This document shows, piece after piece, positions 38,234-49,172 of a DNA stretch of 64,000 nt. Each line of letters begins with the position of its first letter. The stretch's first letter is position 1. Position numbers and translations under genes: made by a program. Source of the stretch: Rothia dentocariosa ATCC 17931 (GTDB lineage Bacteria > Actinomycetota > Actinomycetes > Actinomycetales > Micrococcaceae); the NCBI RefSeq assembly GCF_000164695.2, contig NC_014643.1, forward strand, positions 248,001 through 312,000, read 5' to 3'. The notes under the pieces are model-generated. The model searched no databases. It was given only the letters and a program-made list of their open reading frames with translations, and was not told where the DNA came from.

Positions 38234-39592
38234 CTAGAGAGCCAGTTCTTTCGCCACCACATCCGCAAGGTGCTGAGCAACAGAATCGGCCTGCTCCTGC
38301 GTAGCGGCCTCAACCATAACGCGCACCAGCGGTTCGGTTCCAGAAGCACGCAGAAGAACACGCCCGCTCTCCCCCAGCCCCTTCTCAGCATCGGCCACAG
38401 CAGCATTCAGCGCAGCATTGGTTGAAACGCCGGCACGATCTACGCCCTTCACGTTAATCAAACGCTGCGGGGTGGGCTGCATCCGTGAGGCCAGCACAGA
38501 AAGTTTCTCCCCGCTACGCGCCACCTCAGCGGCAAGCTGAATCCCGGTGAGCACACCGTCGCCCGTGGTCGCATAGTCACTCATAATCACATGCCCGGAC
38601 TGCTCACCGCCTAGGTTATACCCGTGCTCACGCATCTCTTCGAGTACGTAACGATCTCCCACGGCGGTGCGCACCAGCGAAATACCGTGCTCACGCAGAT
38701 AGAGTTCAAGCCCTAGGCTGCTCATCACGGTTGCCACCAGAGTGTTCTGGCTCAGGTGCCCAGCACGATGCGCCGCCAAGGCAAGAATAGCCATAATCTG
38801 ATCGCCGTCTACCAGGTTCCCCTGCTCATCAACTGCCTGACATCGGTCGGAGTCACCATCATGGGCAATCCCCAAGGTTGCGCCGTGTTCAACGACGGCA
38901 GCTTGAAGGGTCTGCGGATGCGTAGAACCTACGCCATCGTTGATATTGGTGCCGTTCGGTTCAGCAGCGAGCGCGATAACTTCGGCCCCTAGCCGGGTGA
39001 AGGCCGCAGGAGAGGCTGCATAAGCCGCACCATTTGCGCAGTCCAGCACAATCTTAAGACCCGTGAGGGGCTTCTCGTCTTCTAGCGTGGAAACTAGGTG
39101 CTTAACGTATGCCTCGGTACCGTTCTCTAGGGCGCAGATAGAGCCGACCTCACCCCCGGTAGGGTACCTAAAGTTCTTTTCCCGGTACACGCGCTCAATG
39201 GCATCTTCGGTGGCGTCTTCAAGCTTTTGTCCACCACGCGCCAAGAATTTAATACCGTTATCGGCGGCGGGGTTATGCGATGCTGAGATCATCACACCAA
39301 AGTCTGCATCCGTGTAAGCAACCAAGTAGGCGGCGGCCGGAGTGGGGACGATTCCCGCGTCCAACACATCCACACCAGCGCTGGTAAACCCGGCTTTCAT
39401 GGCAGAGACAATAAAATCTGCGGATGCGCGTGAATCGTTAGCGATTACGGCGCGGGGGCGGGTGCCTTCGGCGACCTGCTCGTGTCCAAGTACAAGGGCG
39501 GCTGCCTGCGCGAGCTCAAGAGCGAGTGCCGGAGTGATAATCTCATTCGCGAGGCCGCGCACGCCGTCAGTTCCAAAAAGTCGTTCAGTCAC
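38234..39592 (-). CDS. glmM: Phosphoglucosamine mutase
   Basis: Converts glucosamine-6-phosphate to glucosamine-1-phosphate, the step after GlmS. In the 452 residues the start [10 protein letters not shown], the phosphoserine loop MISASHNP (catalytic Ser about 105), the metal-binding AHDGDSDRC loop, the sugar-binding GGEQSGHVI motif and [14 protein letters not shown] phosphate-binding loop are all intact. GTG start at 39592 with TAAGAT six bases upstream: probably leaderless. Confidence 0.97.
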   Translation of the reverse strand: MTERLFGTDGVRGLANEIITPALALELAQAAALVLGHEQVAEGTRPRAVIANDSRASADFIVSAMKAGFTSAGVDVLDAGIVPTPAAAYLVAYTDADFGVMISASHNPAADNGIKFLARGGQKLEDATEDAIERVYREKNFRYPTGGEVGSICALENGTEAYVKHLVSTLEDEKPLTGLKIVLDCANGAAYAASPAAFTRLGAEVIALAAEPNGTNINDGVGSTHPQTLQAAVVEHGATLGIAHDGDSDRCQAVDEQGNLVDGDQIMAILALAAHRAGHLSQNTLVATVMSSLGLELYLREHGISLVRTAVGDRYVLEEMREHGYNLGGEQSGHVIMSDYATTGDGVLTGIQLAAEVARSGEKLSVLASRMQPTPQRLINVKGVDRAGVSTNAALNAAVADAEKGLGESGRVLLRASGTEPLVRVMVEAATQEQADSVAQHLADVVAKELAL

Positions 39593-39693
39593 CTTACTAT
39601 CTTACGCCGGAACCGCCCCCGCTTTGGTAGGCAGGGGCGGTTCTTAGTTATTTTCTTAGCAGGTTTATTGAATAAACCAACCAAAAGTTTTAT

Positions 39694-40749
39694 TTATTGG
39701 ATGACAGGAAAACCTTCGGGGTCACTGCCGCCTTCTTCTTCAAAAACATCCGTTGCAGAACGTACAATCAAAGGATCGCAAGTTCCCACGACTTCACGGT
39801 CTTTTGAGGTGTAGTCGAATTGTGAAAGCACGTAACGCATGGCTTCCAAACGAGCACGCTTCTTATCATTTGACTTAATAACGGTCCACGGAGCATCGCC
39901 GGTATGGGTGTAGAAGAACATGGCTTCTTTCGCAGCAGTGTAATCATCCCACTTATCGAGCGAAGCTAGGTCAGTAGGTGATAGCTTCCACTGACGAACA
40001 GGATCAGTACGGCGTGAGGTAAAGCGTGCCAGCTGTTCCTGCTTGGTAACTGAGAACCAGAACTTAATGAGCTTAATGCCCGAGTTCACGAGCATACGCT
40101 CCAGGTCGGGTACTTCGCGCATAAACTCGAAGTACTGGGCCTGCGTGCAATAGCCCATCACACGCTCAACCCCGGCGCGGTTGTACCAGGAACGGTCCAT
40201 CATGACGATCTCGCCACCAGAGGGTAAGTGCTTGATATAGCGCTGGAAATACCACTGAGTCTGTTCAATATCGGTTGGCTTTTCAAGAGCCACCACGCGA
40301 GCCCCACGGGGGTTCAGGTGTTCCGTAAAGCGTTTGATGGAACCACCCTTACCCGCAGCATCGCGTCCCTCAAAAATAATGAGGATTTTCTGCCCGGTCG
40401 ATTTTGCCCATAGCTGGAGCTTCAGAAGCTCAATCTGCAGTGCGCGTTTTTCTTTTTCGTATGCTTTACGACCGAGTTTTTCATCGTAGGGGTAGCCAAT
40501 CTTCCAGGCATCGCCCCTTGAGCTTTTCTTATTTCCGCTCAGAGCATGGGTGAGAGATGCCATTTCATCCAGTTCTGCCGCATAGTCTTCAACCACCGAG
40601 GTGCGACGAACTTGGGGTTTGAGAGCTTCTTTAATAGCGTGCTTTTTCTCTGATACGGCTGGATCTGCAACATCGGAAGACTGAGGAGCAGTTTCGGGTA
40701 CGGTACTCTCGACCTGCTCCGTTGCGGGCTGAAGGTTCTTTTCTGTCAT
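39694..40749 (-). CDS. ppk2: Polyphosphate kinase 2
   Basis: Uses polyphosphate to phosphorylate nucleotides (or the reverse). From ATG 40749 (AAAGAG upstream; an earlier in-frame start at 40815 lacks one) it has 351 residues. The first 95 residues are a polar extension. The PPK2 domain carries Walker A FEGRDAAGKGGSIKRF, the LPSGGEIVMMDRSWYNRAGVERVMGYC region and the lid-type WKLSPTD. A single PPK2 domain is of class I type by layout. It sits between glmM and rpsI, which are neighbours in many actinobacteria. Confidence 0.93.
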   Translation of the reverse strand: MTEKNLQPATEQVESTVPETAPQSSDVADPAVSEKKHAIKEALKPQVRRTSVVEDYAAELDEMASLTHALSGNKKSSRGDAWKIGYPYDEKLGRKAYEKEKRALQIELLKLQLWAKSTGQKILIIFEGRDAAGKGGSIKRFTEHLNPRGARVVALEKPTDIEQTQWYFQRYIKHLPSGGEIVMMDRSWYNRAGVERVMGYCTQAQYFEFMREVPDLERMLVNSGIKLIKFWFSVTKQEQLARFTSRRTDPVRQWKLSPTDLASLDKWDDYTAAKEAMFFYTHTGDAPWTVIKSNDKKRARLEAMRYVLSQFDYTSKDREVVGTCDPLIVRSATDVFEEEGGSDPEGFPVIQ

Positions 40750-40860
40750 GAATTCTCTTTCCGTTCGTGTCTGCTTTGACACTTTAACTGTACCGAGAGT
40801 GAGAATGAGTGACAAATGTAACAGTTATCGCAACCTTATGCAGGTAAACCCCTTATAATG

Positions 40861-40903
40861 CACAAAGCCCCCGCGCTTCTTTGGGAAGTGCGGGGGCTTT
40901 GTG
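40861..40903. terminator. Bidirectional terminator between ppk2 promoter region and rpsI
   Basis: CACAAAGCCCCCGC (40861-40874) and GCGGGGGCTTTGTG (40890-40903) form a long stem, 16 bases beyond the rpsI stop. The minus-strand transcript ends in a T-containing arm. Confidence 0.75.
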
Positions 40904-40918
40904 CAGCAGAACCAGCGA

Positions 40919-41416
40919 TTAACGCTTGGAGAACTGCGAAGCCTTGCGTGCCTTCTTGAGACCGGCCTTCTTACGCTCGATAACACGTGCGTCGCGAGTC
41001 AAGAAGCCTGCCTTCTTCAGCGCGGGACGATTGTTCTCACGATCAATCTCGTTGAGGGCACGAGCGATACCAAGGCGCAGCGCGCCTGCCTGACCGGAGG
41101 GACCACCACCGCTGATGCGTGCAATCACATCGTAAGCACCTTCAAGTTCCAGGATCTTGAACGGCTGGTTCACATCCTGCTGGTGCAATTTATTGGGGAA
41201 GTAGCTATCCAGGCTACGGCCGTTAATGGTCCAGTTACCGGAACCGGGAACCACGCGAACACGTGCCACTGCTTCCTTACGACGACCGACTGCAGCACCT
41301 GCAACAGTCAGTGCCGGACGGCTTGTCTGTGCAGCCGCCGCGACGGGGGCTGCGGATTCCGAGGTGTAGCTAGTGAGCTCTTCCTCGACTACGATCTGCT
41401 CTTCGTTCTGAGCCAC
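40919..41416 (-). CDS. rpsI: 30S ribosomal protein S9
   Basis: 165 residues. The C-terminal roughly 130 form the S9 fold, with [25 protein letters not shown] and the basic tail ending [11 protein letters not shown] that reaches the P site. The first 35 residues are an acidic/Ala-rich extension common in actinobacterial S9. Second gene of rplM-rpsI. Confidence 0.97.
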   Translation of the reverse strand: MAQNEEQIVVEEELTSYTSESAAPVAAAAQTSRPALTVAGAAVGRRKEAVARVRVVPGSGNWTINGRSLDSYFPNKLHQQDVNQPFKILELEGAYDVIARISGGGPSGQAGALRLGIARALNEIDRENNRPALKKAGFLTRDARVIERKKAGLKKARKASQFSKR

Positions 41417-41449
41417 GATTTCTCCTAATAGTTTCTTCGTAGGCCCGAA

Positions 41450-41893
41450 TTACTGGGCGACCTGGTTGAATTCGTAGGTCTTGGGCTGCTGTGCCGCGTG
41501 CGGGTGCTCGGGACCAGCGTAGACCTTCAGCTTCTTGATCTGCTGTGCAGCTAGCTTGTTCTTGGGCAGCATGCCCTTCACAGCCTTCTCAACCGCACGA
41601 ACAGGGTTGGTTTCAAGAAGCTCTGCATAATTGACGGACTTCAGACCGCCAGGGTAACCCGAGTGGCGGTATGCACGCTTCTGCTCAAGCTTTGCACCGG
41701 TCAGAGCGACCTTCTCGGCATTCACGATGATCACGAAATCGCCGGTATCCACGTTAGGGGTAAAAGTCGGCTTGTGCTTACCGCGCAGCAGGATAGCGGT
41801 CTGGCTTGCGAGGCGACCGAGCACCACATCGGTGGCATCAATGATGTGCCACTGGCGCTCAACTTCGCCGGGCTTAGGAGTATAAGTGCGCAA
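41450..41893 (-). CDS. rplM: 50S ribosomal protein L13
   Basis: 147 residues with the canonical start [30 protein letters not shown] and the [20 protein letters not shown] segment, ending YEFNQVAQ. An early assembly protein of the large subunit. Precedes rpsI by 33 bases. Confidence 0.97.
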   Translation of the reverse strand: MRTYTPKPGEVERQWHIIDATDVVLGRLASQTAILLRGKHKPTFTPNVDTGDFVIIVNAEKVALTGAKLEQKRAYRHSGYPGGLKSVNYAELLETNPVRAVEKAVKGMLPKNKLAAQQIKKLKVYAGPEHPHAAQQPKTYEFNQVAQ

Positions 41894-42120
41894 AATATTG
41901 GCCTTTGTCTCGAAATGTACATTCGGCGCTTAGTTGGGTATCACGCCTATTACTACGTGCATGACGAATCCGGGTGAGGACCGAATGCTCGCCCGTTCTG
42001 GCCCGTACTCTGCGACACCTTGACGTCCTGCAACTAGACAGTGCCGAGAGCGTGCTCGGGCAGAACACGCACAACTAGCAAAACTATACAGCAATTTAGG
42101 TGCTTAATCCACACCAAAAC
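41894..42120 (-). promoter_or_regulatory. Long untranslated leader and probable promoter of rplM-rpsI
   Basis: No gene is seen in the roughly 260 bases between rplM and truA. On the minus strand a TATAGT box (complement of 42084-42089) could be the -10, leaving a leader of about 185 bases. The leader includes an imperfect hairpin (GCCGAG and CTCGGGC arms, about 42043-42062). Such leaders often carry autoregulatory sites for ribosomal proteins. Confidence 0.4.
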
Positions 42121-42157
42121 CCTTAAATGGCGCGGATTCCCCGTTAAAAATGTTGCT

Positions 42158-43141
42158 CTACCGCATTGCCCGAGTAGCTCGTGCCTGCAGACCGTACTCT
42201 TCAGGCGCTGGATAATCAATGTGTGCAAGAGCTAATCCATGCGGGGGTGCCATAATGAGTGAGGCATCCCGCTGCGGGTTTTCTAGGCGTTCCCGCAGCC
42301 ATGTTTGGGTCCGTTTTCCGGTGCCGTAGAGAACTAGTGCCCCTATAAGCGAGCGCACCATATGGTGACAAAAAGCGTCTGCCTCAACCGTCGCTTCAAT
42401 AACTCCGTCATCATGGCGTGTTAGGTATATACGGCGGAGTTCACGAATCGTCGTAGCTCCCTCACGCGGCTTACAGAACGAGAGAAAATCATGTAGCCCC
42501 GTAAGTTCATGAGCTGCCTTGTTAAGATCTTCAAGGTCTAGGCTTTCGGGAATGCACCAGGCATACGCGCGGCGCAGCGGATCGGGGCTACTCCCCTGTC
42601 CATCCAGGATGCGGTACGTATACCGCCTGCCGGTCGCTGAAAACCGCGCATCAAAGTCCTGCGGCACGGGCTGTACCTGGTGAAGCACAAGAGATCCTTG
42701 AAGAAGCCCGCGCATGCGCTCAGGGATTCCTAGCGTATGTTCTGCCTGCGCCAGGGTTCGTTTCAGGGCACCAGAAACCTTACGTTTGAGCGACTCAGCT
42801 GGATCTGCCAGCCCGTCACGCCCGGTAAGTTTCTGCCAGGTTTCAGCGGCAATATCGAGGTGGATAGTCTGCGCCTGCGCATGTACTCCGGCATCGGTAC
42901 GACCGGCGACCGTCACTCGGTGATGCGCGCGAAGCACCAGCTCCAGCGCATCCTCTAATACACCCTGCACAGTTACCAGATTAGGCTGCCTTGCCCACCC
43001 GCTAAACCACGTGCCTTCATAGGCGCAGTCGATACGTACCCGCTGCGTGCCCAGCACCACGTCCCCATCGCCAGATGATGGCTGCGAGTCCAGGTTGATC
43101 TGTGATGCCTGAGGAACAGGCTCTTGTAACTGATCCGACAC
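42158..43141 (-). CDS. truA: tRNA pseudouridine(38-40) synthase
   Basis: Makes pseudouridine in the anticodon arm. The catalytic Asp is in VAGRTDAGVHAQAQ, with DCAYEGTWFSGWARQ at the start of the fold and FCHHMVRSLIGALV near the C-terminus. The GTG at 43141 follows GGGGGAAAGGG; a TTG at 43189 is an alternative. A TACATT box (complement of 43191-43196) would place transcription start between them, supporting the GTG. It is cut off from rplQ by a terminator and so has its own promoter. About 327 residues, with a roughly 30-residue N-terminal extension. Confidence 0.93.
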   Translation of the reverse strand: MSDQLQEPVPQASQINLDSQPSSGDGDVVLGTQRVRIDCAYEGTWFSGWARQPNLVTVQGVLEDALELVLRAHHRVTVAGRTDAGVHAQAQTIHLDIAAETWQKLTGRDGLADPAESLKRKVSGALKRTLAQAEHTLGIPERMRGLLQGSLVLHQVQPVPQDFDARFSATGRRYTYRILDGQGSSPDPLRRAYAWCIPESLDLEDLNKAAHELTGLHDFLSFCKPREGATTIRELRRIYLTRHDDGVIEATVEADAFCHHMVRSLIGALVLYGTGKRTQTWLRERLENPQRDASLIMAPPHGLALAHIDYPAPEEYGLQARATRAMR

Positions 43142-43210
43142 AGTAGCTTTTCCCTTTCCCCCTTCAACAATACCTGGTGAATTGCCCAAGAATGTACGTC
43201 TGAAACACGC

Positions 43211-43246
43211 AAAATCCGTCGCCTATGAACCTAGGCGACGGATTTT
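43211..43246 (-). terminator. Terminator after rplQ
   Basis: AAAATCCGTCGCC (43211-43223) and GGCGACGGATTTT (43234-43246) pair perfectly; on the minus strand the 3' arm ends in TTTT. It closes the infA-to-rplQ operon. Confidence 0.85.
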
Positions 43247-43273
43247 GACAATAAGCTAACGCGTTAGCTGTAC

Positions 43274-43993
43274 TTACTCAGCAGAAACTTTCTGAGCTGC
43301 TGCACCACCGGCGGGTGCGTAACCTGCCGCCTCAGCCGACTCAGCGGAGTCAAACCAGATTTCGGCGATGGTGTTTGCATACCAGCGGGAGCCGGGCACG
43401 TGGTACTTCATCGAGTCAGCGTTACCCTTGACCTCGAAGCCTTCGGGAGCCTCACCAGATTCTAACGGAGCGTGTGCGCCTGCAGGCAGACCCTCGGTAC
43501 CTTCAGACTTAGCGGGCTTAGCTTCTTCCTTAGGTTCAGCCTTTTCAGCTTTTGCCTTCTTTGCTTCAGCCTTAGGAGCCTCGGCAGCCTTCTCAGTAAC
43601 CTTGGTAGCTTCTGCAACAGCACCCTTGGTTTCTACAGGCTCCATTACGAGTTCGATAACGGCCATAGGTGCGTTATCGCCCTTACGGTTACCGATCTTG
43701 GTGATGCGAGTGTAGCCACCGGGGCGCTCGGCCATTGCCGGTGCGATTACAGTAAAAAGCTCGTGTACTACGGACTTGTCGGTAATGGATCGCAGCACGC
43801 GACGGCGAGCCGCCAAATCGCCCTTCTTACCGAAGGTGATGAAACGTTCAGCCACCGGGCGCATACGCTTTGCCTTAGTCAAGGTGGTGGTGATGCGCTT
43901 GTGCTGGAAGAGCTGCGCCGACAGGTTATTGAGCATTAGGCGCTCATGGGTCGGGGAACCGCCGAGGCGGGGACCCTTAGTGGGAGTAGGCAT
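43274..43993 (-). CDS. rplQ: 50S ribosomal protein L17 with long C-terminal extension
   Basis: 239 residues from ATG 43993 (an in-frame start at 44032 is rejected). Residues 1-118 are L17 proper ([24 protein letters not shown] to [10 protein letters not shown]). Then come an Ala/Lys/Glu-rich linker (about 119-175) and a small C-terminal domain with [15 protein letters not shown] and [19 protein letters not shown]. Extensions of this type occur in actinobacterial L17; their role is not established. Last gene of its operon. Confidence 0.95.
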   Translation of the reverse strand: MPTPTKGPRLGGSPTHERLMLNNLSAQLFQHKRITTTLTKAKRMRPVAERFITFGKKGDLAARRRVLRSITDKSVVHELFTVIAPAMAERPGGYTRITKIGNRKGDNAPMAVIELVMEPVETKGAVAEATKVTEKAAEAPKAEAKKAKAEKAEPKEEAKPAKSEGTEGLPAGAHAPLESGEAPEGFEVKGNADSMKYHVPGSRWYANTIAEIWFDSAESAEAAGYAPAGGAAAQKVSAE

Positions 43994-44093
43994 AGTTATT
44001 TCTCCATGATTTACGTTCCACCGCCCCAACAACGGGACTTAGGAACCACGTTTACTGATCCCGGAACAACCGGGTGAACTATTCGATCGAAAT

Positions 44094-45086
44094 TTATTCG
44101 CCGGAACCGTCTTCGTCATCGTATGCACGAGCAACGGGTTCAAAGCCCGGAGGGGAATCCTTGAGAGCCAGACCAAGCTCATGCAGCTTAGCCTTGACCT
44201 CATCAATGGATTTAGCACCGAAGTTACGAATATCCATCAGATCTGCCTCGCTACGGGTCACGAGCTCACCTACGGTGTGGATGCCCTCGCGCTTGAGGCA
44301 GTTGTAGGATCGAACGGACATGTTAAGGTCCTCAATCGGCAGAGCCAAATCGGCAGCCATGGACTCGTCGGCAGGCGACGGACCAACCTCGATACCCTCG
44401 GCAGCAACGTTGAGCTCACGTGCAAGTCCGAAGAGCTCAACCAGGGTGCTGCCTGCGGATGCGACGGCATCGCGCGGTGCAATGGCTTCCTTGGTTTCGA
44501 CGTCCAAAGTCAGGCTGTCGAAGTCGGTGCGCTGTTCAACACGGGTTGCGTTAACGCTGAAGGTAACCTTCAGAACCGGGGAGTAAATAGAATCAACCGG
44601 AATACGGCCGATCTCTGCATCACCGGTCTTGTTCTGAGCTGCAGACACATAACCGCGACCGCGCTCAATAATCAGTTCGGCATTGAAGTTTGCCTTCGCG
44701 TTGAGGGTTGCGATGTGCAGTTCCGGGTTGTGGATCTCAACACCGGCAGGTACTTCAATGTCGGCTGCAGTAAGTTCACCCTCGCCCTGCTTACGCAGGT
44801 ATGCAACTACAGGCTCGTCATTTTCCGAGGAAATCGAGAGCTTCTTGACATTCAAGATAATCTCGGTGACATCCTCGGTGACTCCGGGAACAGTGCTGAA
44901 CTCGTGCAGAACACCGTCGATACGAACGCTGGTAACAGCGGCGCCGGGAATGGAGGACAGCAGAGTGCGACGGAGGGAGTTACCCATGGTGTAGCCGAAG
45001 CCCGGCTCAAGGGGCTCGATGGTGAAGCGCGAACGGTTCGGCGCTACGACCTCTTCAGTCAGAGTGGGGCGCTGTGCAATAAGCAC
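44094..45086 (-). CDS. rpoA: DNA-directed RNA polymerase alpha subunit
   Basis: 330 residues. The N-terminal dimerisation domain has [36 protein letters not shown]. The C-terminal domain (about 250-320) has the helix-hairpin segment [23 protein letters not shown] that contacts UP elements and activators. An acidic tail follows. It lies between rpsK and rplQ, as is usual; rpsD is not in this cluster. Confidence 0.97.
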   Translation of the reverse strand: MLIAQRPTLTEEVVAPNRSRFTIEPLEPGFGYTMGNSLRRTLLSSIPGAAVTSVRIDGVLHEFSTVPGVTEDVTEIILNVKKLSISSENDEPVVAYLRKQGEGELTAADIEVPAGVEIHNPELHIATLNAKANFNAELIIERGRGYVSAAQNKTGDAEIGRIPVDSIYSPVLKVTFSVNATRVEQRTDFDSLTLDVETKEAIAPRDAVASAGSTLVELFGLARELNVAAEGIEVGPSPADESMAADLALPIEDLNMSVRSYNCLKREGIHTVGELVTRSEADLMDIRNFGAKSIDEVKAKLHELGLALKDSPPGFEPVARAYDDEDGSGE

Positions 45087-45223
45087 TTTGTTTCCTTTCG
45101 GTGAGCTCCGCTATATGAGCCCACAAGTTTGGGAAAACAGATTTTAGGAAGCAGACGGGTGTCTGGACTCTTTGGTGTTATCTGTGAAGACGACAGCCGC
45201 AGAGGGATTAGGCATTCGCCTAA

Positions 45224-45628
45224 TTAGACGCGGCGGCGCTTCGGCGGACGGCAACCGTTGTGAGCTACGGGGGTTACGTCCTGAATCGAACCAACCTCTA
45301 GGCCTGCTGCCTGCAGAGAGCGGATTGCGGTCTCACGGCCAGAACCGGGGCCCTTTACGAAAACATCAACCTTACGGACGCCGTGTTCCTTAGCACGGTT
45401 TGCGGCAGTCTCAGCAGCCAGCTGTGCGGCGTAGGGAGTGGACTTACGAGAGCCCTTGAAGCCCATATCACCTGCAGAGGACCACGAGATTACTGCACCG
45501 GTGGGATCGGTAATGGAGACGATAGTGTTGTTGAAGGTCGACTTGATGTGAGCCTGACCAGCAACGATGTTCTTGCTGACCTTGCGGCGGGTCTTGCGAG
45601 CAGCCGCGGCGCGAGTCTTGGGAGGCAT
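45224..45628 (-). CDS. rpsK: 30S ribosomal protein S11
   Basis: 134 residues with [23 protein letters not shown], the [24 protein letters not shown] core and the C-terminal [18 protein letters not shown], all canonical. It lines the mRNA exit path. Confidence 0.98.
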   Translation of the reverse strand: MPPKTRAAAARKTRRKVSKNIVAGQAHIKSTFNNTIVSITDPTGAVISWSSAGDMGFKGSRKSTPYAAQLAAETAANRAKEHGVRKVDVFVKGPGSGRETAIRSLQAAGLEVGSIQDVTPVAHNGCRPPKRRRV

Positions 45629-45696
45629 TATTGATTCTCCTACAAAGGTTTTCTAATACGTTGGTCGATACTGATAGTTCGACAGAGCAACGTTGC

Positions 45697-46065
45697 TTAC
45701 TTCTTCTTACCTGCGACGGTACGCTTCGGGCCCTTACGGGTGCGTGCGTTGGTCTTGGTGCGCTGACCGTGAACCGGCAGGCCGCGACGGTGACGCAGAC
45801 CCTGGTAGCTGCCGATTTCAACCTTGCGGCGAATATCGGCTGCAACCTCGCGGCGAAGATCACCTTCAACCTTGTAGTTGCCTTCGATGAAGTCACGAAG
45901 TGCCACAAGCTCCTGGTCGGTGAGATCCTTGACGCGAGTGTCAGGGTTCACGCCGGTAGCAGCAAGGGTTTCGTGAGCACGGGTCTTGCCCACGCCGTAA
46001 ATGTAAGTGAGAGCAACTTCCACGCGCTTTTCGCGGGGAATATCAACTCCAGCGAGACGTGCCAT
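45697..46065 (-). CDS. rpsM: 30S ribosomal protein S13
   Basis: 122 residues from ATG 46065 (AAGGAG nine bases upstream); the longer frame from 46158 is rejected. [26 protein letters not shown] at the start and the basic [29 protein letters not shown] tail are typical. Confidence 0.97.
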   Translation of the reverse strand: MARLAGVDIPREKRVEVALTYIYGVGKTRAHETLAATGVNPDTRVKDLTDQELVALRDFIEGNYKVEGDLRREVAADIRRKVEIGSYQGLRHRRGLPVHGQRTKTNARTRKGPKRTVAGKKK

Positions 46066-46238
46066 ACTGGCTTCTCCTTGTTGTTTTCCAGAGGTCTGTA
46101 GCATCACTGCCCGGGTGTTTGCCCGGTCCCCGGCCTCTGAGTCCGGAGGTATCCGCATCCTTTATCACTCGATAAACAATGCGGAGCGGTGCCTATGACG
46201 ATTCCGCCCGCAGGCGGTGTTACGCAGCTACCGTGGGC

Positions 46239-46352
46239 TTAGCCCTGGCGCTGTTTGTGGCGCGGGTTTTCGCAGATCACCATGACTACGCCATGACGGC
46301 GAATCACTTTGCACTTATCGCAGATCGGCTTAACGCTCGGCTTGACCTTCAT
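46239..46352 (-). CDS. rpmJ: 50S ribosomal protein L36
   Basis: 37 residues with the zinc-binding form intact: CDKC, then Cys in VICENPRH and its His. The start MKVKPSVKP at ATG 46352 is chosen by family length; a longer frame from 46439 adds unrelated sequence. Confidence 0.95.
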   Translation of the reverse strand: MKVKPSVKPICDKCKVIRRHGVVMVICENPRHKQRQG

Positions 46353-46478
46353 CGCATTCCTTTTGATTGCAACTTGATAACTGGCGAGATAAGAGGTTCT
46401 TACTGGGCAACCAGAAGAACTATTTATCCCTATGAACACGACTTAAACGCCGCCGAAGCGACGTTTAATGATCGGGTT

Positions 46479-46700
46479 TTACTTATAACGGTAGACGATA
46501 CGACCACGGGACAGGTCGTAGGGGCTCAGTTCCACTACCACGCGATCCTCAGGCAGGATTCGAATGTAGTGCTGACGCATCTTACCCGAGATGTGCGCGA
46601 GAACTTTGTGACCATTGTCTAGCTCAACACGGAACATCGCATTGGGCAAAGCCTCAACCACAGAGCCCTCGATCTCGATGACGCCGTCTTTCTTTGCCAT
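46479..46700 (-). CDS. infA: Translation initiation factor IF-1
   Basis: 73 residues of a single S1/OB domain: [49 protein letters not shown] and ending [10 protein letters not shown]. First gene of infA-rpmJ-rpsM-rpsK-rpoA-rplQ. GCGGAGG lies just before the ATG. Confidence 0.98.
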   Translation of the reverse strand: MAKKDGVIEIEGSVVEALPNAMFRVELDNGHKVLAHISGKMRQHYIRILPEDRVVVELSPYDLSRGRIVYRYK

Positions 46701-46842
46701 ATCCTCCGCTAACGTCGGTGCCCAGAGTTTATGCTCTGAACAGTTTTATCTTCTGATGCTGTATATCTTCACACACTGGTGAAGAGCGTTTTGCACCTGC
46801 AAAAAGGGCGCACTTAACGCTGGTACAAACAGCCAACTATCA

Positions 46843-46871
46843 ACTATACGACATAGTTGCCTTTTAAACAA
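46843..46871 (-). promoter_or_regulatory. Probable promoter of the infA operon
   Basis: On the minus strand TTGTTT (complement of 46866-46871), 17 bases and TATAGT (complement of 46843-46848) give a good -35/-10 pair about 140 bases upstream of infA. The remaining leader holds no gene. Confidence 0.5.
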
Positions 46872-46908
46872 CTGCAGAATAAGGGTTATTACTCGGTATG
46901 AGGCGCCC

Positions 46909-48138
46909 CTATTCCTCTTCTTTGGCAGCGAGCTGGCCACATGCACCATCAATATCAGAACCGCGAGTATCGCGAATTGTCGTTGGAATACCGTGTGCCC
47001 GCAGACGCTCCACAAAATTCTGCTCCACGCCCTTACGCGATGCTGTCCATTTTGAGCCAGGAGTCGGATTCAACGGAATAGGGTTTACATGCACCCATCC
47101 GCGACCGCGCTGTGCGAGCTTTTTCCCCAGCAAATCGGCGCGCCATCCCTGGTCATTAATATCGCGAATAAGAGCATATTCAATCGAGATGCGCCGCCCG
47201 GTCGTGCGGTAATAGTCGTATGCGGCATCCAGAGTCTCATCAACCTTCCACCGCTGGTTAATGGGAATAAGCTCATCGCGCAGTTCATCATCCGGCGCGT
47301 GCAACGATAGGGCAAGCGTAATCGGCAGTTTCTCCAGCTCAAACTTGCGGATACCGGGCACCAAACCCACGGTAGACATCGTAAGTCCGCGCGCGGAGAT
47401 ACCCAGTCCCTCGGGGGCGGGATCGATCAGACGGTGCACCGCACCCATCGTTGATTTATAGTTTGCGAGCGCCTCGCCCATTCCCATAAATACAATATTG
47501 GAGACGCGTAGCGGGCGGGTATCTTCCGACCCTCCATCGGCCTTGTCAAGACCCTTCATCTGTTTCAGATATCGTGCCCCAGCAACTACTTGCTCCACGA
47601 TTTCTGCGGTCGAGAGATTGCGGGTGAGCCCCTGCTGCCCGGTGGCACAAAAGGGGCAGTTCATCCCGCATCCAGCTTGCGAGGAAATACACATGGTGAC
47701 ACGGTTGTCATACCGCATAATGACCGATTCAATAAGCGCCCCATCGAAAAGACGATGTACGACTTTGAGGGTATCCCCGCCGTCAGCTTCTAGGGTTCGC
47801 ACGGGAGTTAGCAGCTGCGGCATTGCGCGGGATACTATTTCGTCACGGTCCTGAGCAGGCAGGTCTGTCATCTGCGCCGGATCGTTAACCAGCCGCTCGA
47901 AATAGTGCTTTGAGAGCTGCGATGCGCGGAAGGGCTGGTATCCCAGTTCCTTGAGGAATTCACGGCGCCCTGCCATATCAAAATCGGCAATATGCTTGGG
48001 TGGTTTTGTTCGCCGGGGTGCTTTGAGCGCAATTTTTCCCGGTTCAGGGCGCACGCTTGAAATCTCCACGGGTACTTTGGTGGAGCGCGACGTGGAATCG
48101 GTTGAAGCTGCGGCGCAGCCTGTCAGAGTTTCGCTCAT
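46909..48138 (-). CDS. rlmN: 23S rRNA (adenine2503-C2)/tRNA A37 methyltransferase RlmN
   Basis: A radical-SAM methyltransferase; 409 residues. The FeS-binding cysteines are in CGMNCPFC (Cx3Cx2C, near 155-162), [15 protein letters not shown] follows, and the catalytic C-terminal Cys is in [11 protein letters not shown]. The first 45 residues are a Ser/Thr-rich extension. GAAGGAAA precedes the ATG. Confidence 0.95.
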   Translation of the reverse strand: MSETLTGCAAASTDSTSRSTKVPVEISSVRPEPGKIALKAPRRTKPPKHIADFDMAGRREFLKELGYQPFRASQLSKHYFERLVNDPAQMTDLPAQDRDEIVSRAMPQLLTPVRTLEADGGDTLKVVHRLFDGALIESVIMRYDNRVTMCISSQAGCGMNCPFCATGQQGLTRNLSTAEIVEQVVAGARYLKQMKGLDKADGGSEDTRPLRVSNIVFMGMGEALANYKSTMGAVHRLIDPAPEGLGISARGLTMSTVGLVPGIRKFELEKLPITLALSLHAPDDELRDELIPINQRWKVDETLDAAYDYYRTTGRRISIEYALIRDINDQGWRADLLGKKLAQRGRGWVHVNPIPLNPTPGSKWTASRKGVEQNFVERLRAHGIPTTIRDTRGSDIDGACGQLAAKEEE

Positions 48139-48218
48139 AGTTTTCCTTCGGGCGTTATAGATGCTCAGCCTGTGGTTATGATGCTTGTCAAGGATGCACG
48201 CCCCAAAGCGGGCAGATG

Positions 48219-49055
48219 CTACTTAGGAATCGGTACGGGGATAATGCCGAAGCGTGCCAGTTCAGAGGCTCCCCCATCTTCTGCGGTTAGAACCCATAGA
48301 CCATCTCGATGCACGGCAACCGAGTGCTCCCATTGGCAGGCATCCGACCTGTCGGTTGTAATGACTGTCCAGTCATCCTCAAGTACGGTGGTATCGGTAT
48401 TCCCCATTACAAGCATGGGTTCGATTGCAAATGCCATGCCAGGTTTAATTTTTGGGCCGAGGTCACGAGCGGCGTAGTTCAGCACGTCGGGTGCCATATG
48501 CATCTGGGTACCGATGCCGTGGCCTACATAGTCTTCGATGATACCGTATGTATCCCCGGTTTCGCTGCGCACGAATTCTTCGATCGCAATCCCAACCTCG
48601 CCGATTTTCTTTGCGTGTGCCAGGGCTGCGATACCGTGCCAGAGGGCTTCCCGGGTTATATCGGATAGGTCTCGGCGGGCCTGTGAAGTATGTCCAACCA
48701 ATACAGTTCGCGCAGAATCGCCATGCCACTGCTTCTTAGTAGCCGGGTCAATAATATAGGCGCCTCCATCGATGGAGATAATATCGCCGTCTTGAAGGAT
48801 ATAGTCACCGGGTATGCCATGTACCACCTCATGATTCACAGAGGTGCAGATACTTGCAGGGTAGTCATAATAACCATAAAAGTTCGAGATTCCGCCCTGT
48901 TCTTCCAGACTGCGCTCGAAAACTTTATTGAGCTCTGCGGTACTCACCCCGGGCTTTGCTGCCGCAACTGCCGCATCCAACGCACGGCTAGTTATGATGC
49001 CTGCGCGCGACATGTGATGTAACTGGGCATTAGTTTTGATCTCTACACGTGCCAT
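48219..49055 (-). CDS. map: Methionine aminopeptidase, type I
   Basis: Removes the initiator Met. From ATG 49055 (AAGGA upstream) it has 278 residues. Metal ligands are the two Asp in [20 protein letters not shown], the His in [10 protein letters not shown], the Glu in FAIEPML and the Glu in WEHSVAV. It is downstream of adk across a terminator, so separately transcribed. Confidence 0.96.
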   Translation of the reverse strand: MARVEIKTNAQLHHMSRAGIITSRALDAAVAAAKPGVSTAELNKVFERSLEEQGGISNFYGYYDYPASICTSVNHEVVHGIPGDYILQDGDIISIDGGAYIIDPATKKQWHGDSARTVLVGHTSQARRDLSDITREALWHGIAALAHAKKIGEVGIAIEEFVRSETGDTYGIIEDYVGHGIGTQMHMAPDVLNYAARDLGPKIKPGMAFAIEPMLVMGNTDTTVLEDDWTVITTDRSDACQWEHSVAVHRDGLWVLTAEDGGASELARFGIIPVPIPK

Positions 49056-49124
49056 AGGGTTCCTTCTCGTTCTGAGTCCTAAGAGCATTGCCGTATCACC
49101 ATTACTGCGGCAGTGCGTTCATGC

Positions 49125-49158
49125 AACTGCGCCCCCGCACGATGACGGAGGCGCAGTT
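49125..49158 (-). terminator. Terminator after adk
   Basis: AACTGCGCCCCCG (49125-49137) and CGGAGGCGCAGTT (49146-49158) form a stem with one mismatch, 14 bases past the adk stop. Confidence 0.7.
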
Positions 49159-49172
49159 TATGATGTATATCC

